A stretch of DNA of 64,000 bases. It comes from Lewinellaceae bacterium. GTDB lineage: Bacteria; Bacteroidota; Bacteroidia; Chitinophagales; Saprospiraceae. The DNA lies in the NCBI GenBank assembly GCA_020636405.1, contig JACJXW010000008.1:400285-464284 (forward strand), given 5' to 3'. The notes beneath the pieces are model-generated. The model saw only the letters and a list, made by a program, of their open reading frames with translations. It was not told the origin of the DNA and searched no databases. Position numbers and translations under genes: made by a program. Positions 1 through 8,915 of this stretch are shown piece after piece; positions within the stretch are counted from its first letter, which is position 1; each line of letters begins with the position of its first letter.

Positions 1-240
1 GCCCTTTTTGATAGGGGGGTATAGGAGAAGATCTTGCTTTGTTTTTGCAGGGCAGAAGCCCTGGATCTGGACTTTAGGCTGTGTATGACGATACGTCGTA
101 ACTACCTAGGATCGTTTTTGATCCGTGCTTGGCGCCAAAGAGCAGTAGGCACACAACTGGCTTTCGGCAATACTTTCCAGACAGGGCAGAGCGCCGTGAG
201 CCTTCTTGGTAACAATCTAAACAGATGAGTATTGGCGCCA
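1..240. repeat. Partial copy of the Rhs-locus spacer repeat
   Basis: No convincing gene is seen here. The first bases (gccctttttgata followed by a G-run) recur near 9791. The stretch from about 60 to 215 is a diverged copy of the spacer found at 3170-3352 and 9570-9741, sharing the inverted repeat TACGAC/GTCGTA-type core and the AATACTTTCCAGA segment. This suggests that the repeat-bearing Rhs locus continues to the left of the window. Confidence 0.55.
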
Positions 241-257
241 GCAAAAGTAATAATATT

Positions 258-869
258 TTATCTTATTCTCCTGAATGACATTTCGCTGTAGTCAATGGGA
301 CCCTCTAATATATTGCCTTCCTTTTGTATAATTTGATTAGGGCGGCTGGCATCTTTTAAATACGAACCAATAAAGCCGCTTTTGTTGGAAACGAGCAAGA
401 ATCCATCAAGCTGTATAGTGCCCTCATCTGTGTATAGATCAATAAAACCAGCAACCTTGATAATTGCATAGTAGGTATCTTCATGGTGAATCCTTCTAAC
501 TGTACTGACTTTTTTCTCAACTTTTGTGTGCTTACTTATAGAGTCTTGGCATACAGTTATGGAGAGGTCTTGTCCTTTTTCTAAATCCAAGAAGAGTTCT
601 TTGGCTTCATTACCTCCGCACATATTTATATAGCATTCACTTCCAGAGAAGTACACTTCCCATGAGTCGTTAAAAGTGAAAAAGCTAGACATTAATTTGA
701 AGGCACAGCCATTTTGATCCCTTCTTTTAAGGTCACCTAGGTGAAGAAGCAATCTATTGCTCGTTTGAGCTGAGTTGGAGATTATATCTTCACAATGAAA
801 ATAGACACCTTGATTGGGACAACCTAAGCACGACAAAACAAATAAGCAAACGATAATCCTACTTGTCAT
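258..869 (-). CDS. Putative lipoprotein immunity protein of Rhs cassette A
   Basis: The product is 203 aa with an N-terminal signal ending in a lipobox-like LSCLGC, so a lipoprotein is likely. The ATG at 869 is chosen over starts 9 codons upstream because it begins inside the end of the preceding Rhs tip (stop at 859), giving a tight 11-base overlap and placing the signal peptide at the N-terminus. I do not recognise the family. Position directly behind an Rhs C-terminal domain is the classical place of the cognate immunity gene; an outer or inner membrane location is inferred from the lipobox. The gene is AT-rich compared with the Rhs core. Confidence 0.6.
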   Translation of the reverse strand: MTSRIIVCLFVLSCLGCPNQGVYFHCEDIISNSAQTSNRLLLHLGDLKRRDQNGCAFKLMSSFFTFNDSWEVYFSGSECYINMCGGNEAKELFLDLEKGQDLSITVCQDSISKHTKVEKKVSTVRRIHHEDTYYAIIKVAGFIDLYTDEGTIQLDGFLLVSNKSGFIGSYLKDASRPNQIIQKEGNILEGPIDYSEMSFRRIR

Positions 870-1616
870 CTCCCATGATTTCATTGATTTCATCAATTTG
901 TTTTTTTGCCTTGGTATTTCTATACTTCGGATTACTGCTTATTTCCTCATCGCTTGGAGAGAACTGACCTGCCTCTCCATTAAAATCCAGATGTTCTTGA
1001 CTCACTGATTTTTCAACACCATTTAGACGATTGATTCCGTGCGCCACCTCTTCATGATTTAAGTTTGTAGCAGCAGACTTGATATCCGAATTGTCGCATG
1101 TATCATCGCAATATGTTGAAATAACCAGCACTTGCTTATTGGACTCAAAGTATGATTCATATTCTTTCCAGTTTTCAGAGGTAGCAGCTTTGAGGCCTGG
1201 TTTTTTCTCTCTGGCTTTTTTGAAATCATCAAATGAAGAAAATGGTCCAGCGGTTTCTCCATCATAAAACTTCGGAATTATAGCATATACTACATCTATC
1301 TTGTTTTGGCTCTTCAAAGTTTTATTAAACCTTTGCCCACCTGTAGTCTGCAGATTTATTGCGCGTGCAGATTGAAATGTACTGTTTCCTAGAGCGTTCT
1401 TATCATATCGTACTTTCTGCAGCCCATGCAAATCAATATTCGCCACCGGCTCATTCTCCGCATAATTATACGTACTCACCCATGGGAACTGATCACTAAT
1501 CGGATCCACCCCGTAAACCTTCCCACCGCCGGGTCGTACCACCGCGCCCCGTACTCGTAGAGGTTGATCTCGTAGTCGGCGCTGAGCTCCTTGCCATTAT
1601 ACAGGTACTTGTTCTT

Positions 1617-1659
1617 CCCGAAGCTACGTTCGGGACTTCCGCTGCGCTACAGCCGTACC
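1617..1659. repeat. REP-like palindrome inserted in Rhs core (second copy 8002-8042)
   Basis: A short insertion with the stem CCCGAA/TTCGGG interrupts the core between KNKY and ETVAP codons. The intact cores at 5395-5405 and 12262-12272 lack it. The same insertion sits at the same codon in cassette C (8002-8042), where it introduces a stop. Confidence 0.6.
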
Positions 1660-1908
1660 ACCGTCTCGTACCACGGTACCCCAGGTGGTTCATGCCAAAC
1701 GGATAATAGTGCGCTTCTTGTGTGATCTCCAGCTCATTGATTGCCGTTGTCGGGTCCTCTTCCGTCAGCTCGATCAGGTACCGTCCCGGTTGAAGTCGGA
1801 GAACACCAGCCGAGTATTACCAAGGTGGTCCTGATGGAAATACTCCGCCCGGTAGCGGGTGATGGTACCCCTGTATACTCCGCCACCATGCGCCCATCCG
1901 GGGCATAA

Positions 1909-1977
1909 ATGTACCGACGATAAATGTCGGCACATAGTGACTGGCAAGGATTGGTGGCCAATCCTTGCCACGTCAGC
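1909..1977. repeat. Double-hairpin REP-like insertion in Rhs core
   Basis: This is an insertion between GKLEA and IYAPDGRM codons, absent from the other core copies. It contains a perfect 12-bp inverted repeat, GGCAAGGATTGG/CCAATCCTTGCC, with a 3-base loop (1943-1969), and a second hairpin CCGAC/GTCGG beside it. The architecture is that of a bacterial REP/BIME-type palindromic element. Confidence 0.6.
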
Positions 1978-2049
1978 TATGCCTCCAGTTTCCCATCGAG
2001 GTACTCGATGCCCGAGGCGTAGCTCGTCGTTCCGAACTCCCCGTACTTG

Positions 2050-2232
2050 AGCTTGCTTGGAGGTGGTGCTTTTGAAGCGAAAATGACAGGTTTGGGGTTC
2101 TCGCGAGGCTTCCCGCCATTCGGCGGGACAGGCTATTTTTGAGCGCGTAGCAGCGCTACGGGCGAGGAAATAGATGAAGCGAGGTTCCCAACCCTGTCAT
2201 TTGCAGCCAAAATGACTACCTGCAAGCAAGCT
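2050..2232. mobile_element. MITE-like element in Rhs core, copy 1
   Basis: About 180 bp with imperfect terminal inverted repeats of roughly 45-50 bp. The left end reads GCTTGCTTGGAGGTGGTGC and the right end, reversed, reads GCTTGCTTGCAGGTAGTCA. Both are followed inward by a TTTTG and then AATGACAGG. It interrupts the core between KWF and the YGEFG codons; intact copies at 5710-5735 and 12580-12605 show the empty site. It has no ORF, so a non-autonomous element is inferred. Internal hairpins CCCGCC/GGCGGG and CGTAGC/GCTACG are present. Confidence 0.6.
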
Positions 2233-2519
2233 CTAAAACCACTTGCGGCCCGTCGCGTCGTAAACCAGCCTCATTTGGCCGATCTCGGAAGGTAAATTAA
2301 GGAAATTGGTGAGAATTGCTGGCATCTTCACTGCGGAGAGGAGGCTTGCCTGGCCGCAAAAGGACGAGTTTATCCGGTCACGCTACCTCAGTCCGCGTGC
2401 GATGAGCCCCTTTTGCCTTTGGGGTTTCGGCGGATCGGTAACCCTGCAGCGAGCCAGGTGGGGTTGGTTTTGATGAAGAAGGGGGGTAGGGCAACGGCGT
2501 GGTATGGCTTTCTCAGGGG

Positions 2520-2846
2520 TCAGCCTTTAACCCGGCGCTCGATAGATTCCTGGCTTCGGTTGCTGTGGGTAATTTCAACAACGGATACGATGAGCTTTTC
2601 GTCGTTGATGGAGTAAATGATTCGGTAGTCCCATTTTAGCACTCTGCGGTATATTTGCTGCCCGTCGCAGAGGTAGTGTTCCTTTTCATGAGACTCTGGG
2701 AAACGCGCCAGGCTCTTTATGGTTTTTCCTATTGCCCGGCGAACTTTGGCCGCCATTTCGGCAGAAGCTTCCTGTTCGATGCGGCTACTGATCCTGCGTA
2801 AACTATTCTGAGCCATTGGAGTCACGACAACCTTGTAGGTTACCAT
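2520..2846 (-). CDS. RelE/ParE-family toxin, copy 1
   Basis: This is a 108-aa protein typical of the RelE/ParE plasmid stabilisation toxin family in length and in its C-terminal YRIIYSINDEKLIVSVVEI strand-rich segment. Members either cleave mRNA on the ribosome or poison gyrase; the sequence alone does not say which. The ATG lies inside the final codons of the upstream antitoxin (overlap ATGGTAA), the usual translational coupling. The protein is identical to the one at 8916-9242, so the duplication is recent or maintained by conversion. Confidence 0.85.
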   Translation of the reverse strand: MVTYKVVVTPMAQNSLRRISSRIEQEASAEMAAKVRRAIGKTIKSLARFPESHEKEHYLCDGQQIYRRVLKWDYRIIYSINDEKLIVSVVEITHSNRSQESIERRVKG

Positions 2847-3103
2847 TTTTCCATTTCTTTTTCCAGGTCCTCGATCGTGATGTACTCTCCTCGTTCTACC
2901 CCCTCCAGCTGTTCTTTGAACAGTTTCCTGGCTACACTCGCATAAAGAGGAACGCCGTCAACATCATAGCCGATAATAGGGTCTTCATGCTCGCGCACAT
3001 AAGCATCCAACATGGAATGGACCACTTTGAGAAAGCTTTCATCCTGTACTTTTTCCAGATAGGACTGGATCTCGGCTCTGATCTGTACAGCATTCATGAT
3101 CAT
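2840..3103 (-). CDS. Antitoxin of the RelE/ParE pair, copy 1
   Basis: An 85-87-aa acidic protein: N-terminal helix AVQIRAEIQSYLEKVQDESF, a middle DVDGVPLYASVARKLFKEQL, and a terminal TIEDLEKEMEKW. It matches the common Bacteroidota antitoxin type that precedes a RelE-like toxin. Starts at 3103 or 3097 are both ATG. It ends inside the toxin start. It differs from the copy at 9236-9499 by only a few residues near the N-terminus. A conserved upstream stretch (about 3115-3175, repeated at 3490-3550 and 9510-9565) probably holds the promoter. Confidence 0.8.
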   Translation of the reverse strand: MIMNAVQIRAEIQSYLEKVQDESFLKVVHSMLDAYVREHEDPIIGYDVDGVPLYASVARKLFKEQLEGVERGEYITIEDLEKEMEKW

Positions 3104-3169
3104 TAGTTTTTTGTAAACATAAAGATAACGGTTTTCTCCGGATTATCGTTTCTCCCCAGGCGGTATTTG

Positions 3170-3352
3170 TGGAGGGACTGGGCAGGGGCAGGCCTGTTAG
3201 GCTGCGTTGTTCACAGCTGCAGCTTGCCGGGGGCTCCTGGACGGGTTGCCCGACGGCAATACTTTCCAGATAGGGCAGGAGCCCTGTACTTTGGGCCGTG
3301 TACGACGATATGTCGTAACGAACTGTGCAATCAAGTGGGGCGCAAGCGGGGG
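3170..3352. repeat. Rhs-locus spacer repeat (second full copy 9570-9741)
   Basis: A GC-rich non-coding unit upstream of each toxin-antitoxin pair containing the inverted repeat around TACGACGATATGTCGTA. Copies at 3170-3352 and 9570-9741 are nearly identical, and a diverged copy lies at 1-240. I see no plausible coding content. Confidence 0.6.
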
Positions 3353-3466
3353 TTCCTTCTGTTCTTCCAGATAAGCTTTCAACATGGAATGCACCACTTT
3401 CAGGAAGCTTTCGTCTACCTGGTCCAGGAATAAGTCAATCTCCGTCCTGATCTCAACAGTACTCAT
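3334..3466 (-). pseudogene. Truncated antitoxin remnant
   Basis: From the ATG at 3466 the frame encodes STVEIRTEIDLFLDQVDESF and then KVVHSMLKAYLEEQKE, clearly the N-terminal half of the antitoxin found at 2840-3103 and 9236-9499. Similarity stops where the sequence enters the spacer repeat at about 3350. There is no toxin partner. It marks a third, older copy of the toxin-antitoxin unit. Confidence 0.65.
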
Positions 3467-3578
3467 AAGCCTTATTTTTTTCATTATAAAGTTAACGGTT
3501 TTCCCGGGATTATCGTTTCTCGACAGGCGGTATTTGTGGAGGAGCGGCAAGAGCAAGGTACTTTAAAAAATAAAAGTC

Positions 3579-4304
3579 TCATCTGACTACATATTTAAAT
3601 TCAAAGGGAATTACACCTCCTATCAAATTTGGAGGTAAAATTTCATAAAATGTTCCTTTTATAAAATGTTCTCCAATATGATTCGAAACATTTGAGTAAT
3701 GAATAAAAGTTGAGTCATTGAAAATAGTATCCTTCACGGTTATTCCATTAAAAGTATCACTAATAATTGCCATGGCATAACATGTATCGTACTCAGAGTA
3801 CTCCAATTGTAAAACAACATCAAATGAATCCATTAAAGGTATGGATTCGATTTTATCAATTGGTTGCCCATTAAACTCAATTGCAACCGGAAGTTTAGAA
3901 GCCACTAAATTTCCTTCAGCATCCCAGACTTTGTGGTAACTTGCAAGGCTGTCTCCTTTAAAGAAATATAAGTATTCATTTATTTGCCCATTTTGAAAGA
4001 ATTTTTTGGCCATTCCAACAGGCATCCCTTTTTCAAATCTCATTTCAGATTTAATATTTCCATTTGGATAATAAACTTTTTCCAAACCATTTAATGTATC
4101 ATTGATATAGTTTCTAGTCAAAAAAAGTTCGCCATTTTCGTAATAGCATGAAGTCATGCCTTGCTTTTTTTCATCGATTTCCCTGCAAACACAACTATAT
4201 TCAACTCCTTCATAAAGGAGGACGCACTTATTCGTTGTGTTTGTAAGATCTCTTTTACAGGCAAACAGAAATAGCAGTAATAATAAATAAGAGAATATTT
4301 TCAT
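3579..4304 (-). CDS. YwqK/MORN-repeat lipoprotein, putative immunity of Rhs cassette B
   Basis: A 241-aa protein with a lipoprotein signal (KIFSYLLLLLFLFAC). The central region has repeated YYENGELFLT, YYPNGNIKSE, FFQNGQINEY and WDAEGNL segments, the YwqK-type MORN-like repeat that databases often label as a toxin-antitoxin system YwqK antitoxin. The ATG at 4304 is preferred over a TTG eight codons upstream. It follows cassette B (stop at 4502) after about 200 bases, and no other gene lies between. An envelope-located immunity role for the cassette B tip is inferred from position and lipidation. Confidence 0.65.
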   Translation of the reverse strand: MKIFSYLLLLLFLFACKRDLTNTTNKCVLLYEGVEYSCVCREIDEKKQGMTSCYYENGELFLTRNYINDTLNGLEKVYYPNGNIKSEMRFEKGMPVGMAKKFFQNGQINEYLYFFKGDSLASYHKVWDAEGNLVASKLPVAIEFNGQPIDKIESIPLMDSFDVVLQLEYSEYDTCYAMAIISDTFNGITVKDTIFNDSTFIHYSNVSNHIGEHFIKGTFYEILPPNLIGGVIPFEFKYVVR

Positions 4305-4501
4305 GAACCTTCTTTTTACGTTTTTCAAAAAATGAATAATTAGCAGCCTGTCGGGGAACGCCCTGAAGCTCGTACATGCAAGCCCCAGTTTAGATAGCTT
4401 AGTTTCAATTCAGCTCCTCATCAGGCGAGAAGGCTGAGAGGCCTATTGAGCCTTTTGCAATTGGCATCTCCCTCTGTTTTGAGCCCTTTCTTAGCTTAGG
4501 G

Positions 4502-6529
4502 TTATTCTGCCCTTGTCATTTTTTTAGGAGCTAACCTAAAAAGTATGCCATTCCGCCTCACATTAACCCACTTAGAAGTATCTGTTCCAATCACAGAATT
4601 TGTTAGAAATAATGTGTCATTCTTCCAAAAATTGCCACTGGGATAAATTGTATCCACATGTGGCACTAAAAAGGTGTTTCCATTACCGAGTAAACCTTCT
4701 CTGGTACCGACTTCATCATTGTAGGCACCAATTGTTGAAGCAAATCCACTGAAATATGAAAACCAAAAAGAGCGGCTACTACTTACTCCAATCGGAATTG
4801 TTAGTTCAGTCCCATCAATAATTCCATCGGAACTTCCTATCGGGTCTATGATGTCTCCTTTCCCCATTCCCAATCCAAACACTTCTTTTCCACTTGGATT
4901 CTCCGGGTATCTAAACACGCTAATAACATTTTTAGAAGCCCACTTAACTTGGTTCAACCAAGTTGATACCAATTGTTGAAATGATCCTGTTTTATAGGTC
5001 CTTTTGGCAGAAACCACTACCTCATCAATTCCAGCCACCAATCCTCCAGTGTTAGGTATTACTTCTCCTTTCTTAACTGGATCGCCCTTACTTGTATTTA
5101 ATAACGGCGTAAATAATCCATACTCGGCATCTCTCTGAGCTTGCCAAGCATCATATTCCGCTTTTCTTCTGTCATACCTTTCATCCTTTTCCTCTGCACT
5201 TAGCCCCAAAGGGTCAATTAACCTGATCGGATTACCGTGAACATAGTTAAAAGCGCTCCATGACGGAGTTTGCTCCGCCAGCGGATCCACCGCCGTCCAC
5301 CTCCCGATCGCCCCATCATACCACCGCGCCCCATAATCCATGAGGTTGATCTCATAATCCCCATTCAGCTCCTTGCCATTATACAGGTACTTGTTCTCCG
5401 GGGCCACCGTCTCGTACCACGGGCCCAGGTGGTTCATGCCGAACGGGTAGTAGTGGCTCTCTTGCGTGATCTCCAACTCATTCAAGGGCGTCGCAGGGTC
5501 GTCCTCCTCCAGGTCAACAATACCATTTTGGTTGAAGTCGGAGAACACAAGCCGGGTGTTACCAAGATGGTCCTGGTGGAAGTACTCCGCCCGGTACCTT
5601 GTTATCTGCCCCCCAGTATACTCCGCCACCATACGGCCATCCGGGGCGTAGATAGCCTCCAGTTTCCCATCGAGGTACTCGATGCCCGAAGCGTAGCCGG
5701 TGACACCGAACTCCCCGTACTTGAACCACTTGCGGCCCGTCGCGTCGTAAACCAGCCTCATTTGGCCGATCTCGGAAGGTAAATTAAGGAAATTGTACCG
5801 CATCATCAAGCCCTTGTGGGGATCAAATTCCAGGTTCCCGTTGGCGTCATAATCGTATTCCGCCTCGTCATCCCCCCCAGGCTTGAAGCCGTAGGGCCTG
5901 CCGGCTACCGGCGCGGAGTCTTGTACTTTATTCAGCCGGTTGCTGGAAGCATCGTAAATCAGCTGAAGGTCGTCGATAACCTTTGGCTCGAAACAATCGG
6001 CGCCCGGCGCCATGCCCATCCGCCGGATATTCAGGATATTCCCCACCGCATCATAGCCGATGCCCGGCACGGAATACTCCTCCGAAGGCACTGCGCTCAC
6101 CGGCGGCCCAAACCGGAAAGCCGTTGGCGATTGGGGCACTGCCGGGGTAGCCTGCAGGTAGCCATAAGCAGCCGACGTAACCCTGTTTAGCGGGCCGTAG
6201 GAATACCGATAGTACTTCGGCGCCCGGTTGGTGATCTTCCAGCGCAGTTCCTTGATATTGCCGTTGCGTTCATATTCCTGGAACTTCATGGCAAACAAGG
6301 GGCGGCGCGAAGTAACCACCACGCTGACCTCCTCATCAGGTGAATTCAGCACCAGCTCGTCCAGTATCGTGTAGGGGCCGTCGAGCAGGTTCAGCAAGCC
6401 TTCGCCGAGGATGTACATCGTAGAGCCATCGCAGAGTTGAACCAGGTAGATGGTGAGCGGGGCGTGTACGGCGATCCAGTGTGTGCTACATATTGTGATA
6501 CACGGTTCGGCATCAGCAAATGAACCCAA
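4502..6529 (-). CDS. Orphan Rhs cassette B: 5'-truncated Rhs core with tip
   Basis: A 675-codon open frame. From about residue 24 (PLTIYLVQLCDGSTMYI) it follows the long Rhs protein at 11357-15143 closely, through YD-repeats and the core end ARWYDGAIGRWTAVDPLAE to GNPIRLIDPLGL. It then changes to a unique 205-aa tip containing VAGIDEVVVSAKRTY, a junction motif common in Bacteroidota Rhs proteins. The first 23 codons are unrelated sequence and the first codon is TTG; the first in-frame ATG (6418) is inside the core. The body is intact but has no export or N-terminal domain. It may be a silent recombination donor. The tip activity is not recognisable. Confidence 0.7.
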   Translation of the reverse strand: MGSFADAEPCITICSTHWIAVHAPLTIYLVQLCDGSTMYILGEGLLNLLDGPYTILDELVLNSPDEEVSVVVTSRRPLFAMKFQEYERNGNIKELRWKITNRAPKYYRYSYGPLNRVTSAAYGYLQATPAVPQSPTAFRFGPPVSAVPSEEYSVPGIGYDAVGNILNIRRMGMAPGADCFEPKVIDDLQLIYDASSNRLNKVQDSAPVAGRPYGFKPGGDDEAEYDYDANGNLEFDPHKGLMMRYNFLNLPSEIGQMRLVYDATGRKWFKYGEFGVTGYASGIEYLDGKLEAIYAPDGRMVAEYTGGQITRYRAEYFHQDHLGNTRLVFSDFNQNGIVDLEEDDPATPLNELEITQESHYYPFGMNHLGPWYETVAPENKYLYNGKELNGDYEINLMDYGARWYDGAIGRWTAVDPLAEQTPSWSAFNYVHGNPIRLIDPLGLSAEEKDERYDRRKAEYDAWQAQRDAEYGLFTPLLNTSKGDPVKKGEVIPNTGGLVAGIDEVVVSAKRTYKTGSFQQLVSTWLNQVKWASKNVISVFRYPENPSGKEVFGLGMGKGDIIDPIGSSDGIIDGTELTIPIGVSSSRSFWFSYFSGFASTIGAYNDEVGTREGLLGNGNTFLVPHVDTIYPSGNFWKNDTLFLTNSVIGTDTSKWVNVRRNGILFRLAPKKMTRAE

Positions 6530-6553
6530 GCCACTTTTGTGCGGTGCTCCACA

Positions 6554-7183
6554 TTAGGGCAAAATCGCATTGAATATATAAAAATCAATAATAAATACTG
6601 GAGCCATGAGTAAAATATGTATAAAGGCTTTCGATATGGAATAATCATTTATTTTGACTAGCCCCTTTAACAAAAGAATAAAACCCCATGTTTTTAATCC
6701 AATTATTGCTCCCTTGATCACAAGTAAAAAGAACTCTTGAAGGAGAGAATAATCAGAGTTTGACATATAAACACTTTTCCCCAGAGTGCTCCAAGTGCCA
6801 AGAATTAGCACGAATATCCAAAAGTCAACCCTTCTCACTATCGCTAAAAGTTGCAAGTAGTTACGAAAATCTTTTATACTCCTTTTACCTTCTAAATTTA
6901 GAAACCATTTCCCTACTAACGGAAAAAGGAAACCGATTAAGTAATTATGAATGATACCATAAATCGCCCCTGCAAAAACCAAAAAAATTATTATTTCAGG
7001 TAAATCAAATTCATCTCCTCTGTAAAGGTATGATGAATCTACAATATGCATAACGGTTATTCCGTATAGACTAAAAAACAATAACTTTTTTATTTTGCCA
7101 TCTTTCTGCTCAAACAATTCGCCTAAAACTATTTGGGACTTATAAAAAATGGCAAATAGCTTTATCAAACGGTTATCACTCAT
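6554..7183 (-). CDS. Multi-pass membrane protein, putative immunity of Rhs cassette C
   Basis: A 209-aa protein with about five hydrophobic segments, for example LLFFSLYGITVMHIVDSSYL, PEIIIFLVFAGAIYGII, FWIFVLILGTWSTL, FFLLVIKGAIIGL and IHILLMAPVFIIDFYIF. The ATG overlaps the stop of the Rhs tip by 8 bases (ATGAGTGA), a strong sign of toxin-immunity coupling. Membrane location suggests that the cognate tip acts at or in the inner membrane; this is inference. There is a loose resemblance to Yip1-like proteins, but I would not assign it. Confidence 0.65.
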   Translation of the reverse strand: MSDNRLIKLFAIFYKSQIVLGELFEQKDGKIKKLLFFSLYGITVMHIVDSSYLYRGDEFDLPEIIIFLVFAGAIYGIIHNYLIGFLFPLVGKWFLNLEGKRSIKDFRNYLQLLAIVRRVDFWIFVLILGTWSTLGKSVYMSNSDYSLLQEFFLLVIKGAIIGLKTWGFILLLKGLVKINDYSISKAFIHILLMAPVFIIDFYIFNAILP

Positions 7184-8703
7184 CAGTTGACTTTTTCTGT
7201 TGTTCCTTTTTAATTAATTCATAGGCCTGCATCCAGGATTCTCGAATAGCTTGCAACGTAGCAGCATTACCAAATTCTTTTCTGATAACCTCTTCATCAA
7301 CTGGTAAGGCTTTATCTATAACAAAACCCACACCTTGATCAACTATTTTTTCCATTAATTCTTCTTTCTCTCCTCGTATTATGTAAACTCCAGCTTCTAA
7401 TGCATCTCCAGTGGTTTCTACTCCTCCTCCGATTATGATTAGAAGTCCTGAAGCTCCCTCTGTAGGAATTAACAAGGTGTAACCAGCTACCTGTGATGCA
7501 TCACCAAAAGATTGTAAAATACCTGAGGAGACATCCATTGGTAATGCTATAGATTCTCCTAAAATTCTAAGAGTCGATTCCATGACAATAGTGGCATCCT
7601 TAGTTTTCTTTACGGCTCCCCAATCAAGCACTGGGTCAACATTTTGAATTTCTGCTTCATTGCCACTACGGTTGGTTTTATTCCTGTTATGTAGTCTTTC
7701 GATTGCATTGGCTCCACTGGACATGTTTTCGAGAATCAAGCCTTTCGACTTTTGAACTTTTCCATACACCTCAATAAATGGCAATACCCAATTTGGAACA
7801 AATTGCAACCCGTGCAAGTCAATTCCCGTTGTTGGATTATTACTCGCATAATTATAAACCGACAAATGCGGAAACTCCTCCGCAATCGGGTCCACCCCCG
7901 TAAACCTCCCCACCGCCGGGTCGTACCACCGCGCCCCGTACTCGTAGAGGTTGATCTCGTAGTCGGCGCTGAGCTCCTTGCCATTATACAGGTACTTGTT
8001 CTTCCCGAAGCTACGTTCGGGACTTCCGCTGCGCTACAGCCGGCGCCACCGTCTCATACCACGGCCCCAGGTGGTTCATCCCGAACGGATAATAGTGCGC
8101 CTCCTGCGTAATCTCCAATTCATTAATCGCCGTCGTCGGGTCCTCCTCCGTCAGCTCGATCAGGCCATTCTGGTTGAAGTCGGAGAATACGAGCCTGGTG
8201 TTACCAAGAGCTTGTCCCGTACCCGCAGGGTCGGGATGATCCTGATGGAAATACTCCGCCCGGTATCTGGTGATCGTGCCACCGGTATACTCCGCCACCA
8301 TACGCCCATCCGGCGCGTATATCGCCTCCAATTTCCCATCAAGGTACTCGATGCCCGAGGCGTAGCTGGTGACGCCGAACTCGCCGTGTTTGAGCTTGCT
8401 TGGAGGTGGTGCTTTTGAAGCGAACCTGCCGGCCTGCGGCATAGCAGGCGGGAATGACAGGTTTGGGGTTCTCGCGAGGCTTCCCGCCATCCGGCGGAAC
8501 AGGCTATTTATGAGCGCGTAGCGGCGCTACGGGCGAAGAAATAGACGAAGCGAGAGCCTGTCCCGACTTCCTGTCGGGATTCCAAAACCTGTCATTTGCA
8601 GCCAAAATGATCACCTCCAAGCAAGCTCTAAAACCACTTGCGGCCCGTCGCGTCGTAGGCCAGGCTCATTTGCCCGATCTGTTTTGGCAAATTAAGGAAA
8701 TTG
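7176..8703 (-). pseudogene. Orphan Rhs C-terminal cassette C (disrupted core plus intact tip)
   Basis: The homology to the Rhs core starts at 8703. It contains the MITE at 8393-8628 and an in-frame 27-base palindromic insertion at about 8208-8237 that adds PDPAGTGQA inside HQDH-LGNTR. It also contains the REP-like insertion at 8002-8042, which brings a stop after ETVAP. Beyond that stop the frame resumes as NGKELSADYEINLYEYG, GRFTGVDPIAEEFP, YNYASNNPTTGIDLHGLQ and a unique tip of about 215 aa. The tip has hydrophobic stretches (YTLLIPTEGASGLLIIIGGG). No usable start precedes it. Tip function is unknown. Confidence 0.75.
8393..8628. mobile_element. MITE-like element in Rhs core, copy 2
   Basis: Same termini and same insertion codon as the element at 2050-2232, but longer because of extra palindromic segments (CTGCCGGCC..AGCAGG and TCCCGAC/GTCGGGA). 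Left GCTTGCTTGGAGGTGGTGC; right, reversed, GCTTGCTTGGAGGTGATCA. The identical site shows that both copies come from duplication of one interrupted core, followed by divergence of the inserts. Confidence 0.6.
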
Positions 8704-8915
8704 GGGAGAATTGCTGGCATCTTCACTGCGGACAGGAGGCTTGCCTGGCCGCAAAAGGACGAGTTTATCCGGTCACGCTACCTCAGTCCGCGTGCGATGA
8801 GCCTCTTTTGCCTCTGGGGTTTCGGCGGATCGGTAACCCTGCAGCGAGCCAGGTGGGGTTGGTTTTTGATGAAGAAGGGGGGTAGGGCGAAGGCGTGGTA
8901 TGGCTTTCTCAGGGG

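Larger units (their letters stand above)
859..2307 (-). pseudogene. Orphan Rhs C-terminal cassette A (broken core plus intact tip)
   Basis: Reading leftward from 2307, the DNA matches the last third of the Rhs core (SEIGQMRLVYDATGRKWF, then GIEYLDGKLEA, then APDGRMVAEYTG), but it is interrupted by a miniature element at 2050-2232, a hairpin insertion at 1909-1977 and another at 1617-1659. A one-base loss near 1517 also puts core and tip in different frames. The tip frame (859-1542, only a GTG start) runs YNYAENEPVANIDLHGLQ and then into a unique domain of about 185 aa. The domain carries NLNHEEVAHGINRL, which resembles but is not an HExxH zinc motif because the spacing is HExxxH. The toxin activity is unknown. 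It is a displaced, probably untranslated tip. Confidence 0.75.

Noticed and set aside
859..1542. Zinc metalloprotease call for the cassette A tip from HEEVAH
   Set aside because: The spacing is HExxxH, not HExxH, and no third ligand motif is clear, so the call would be unsupported.
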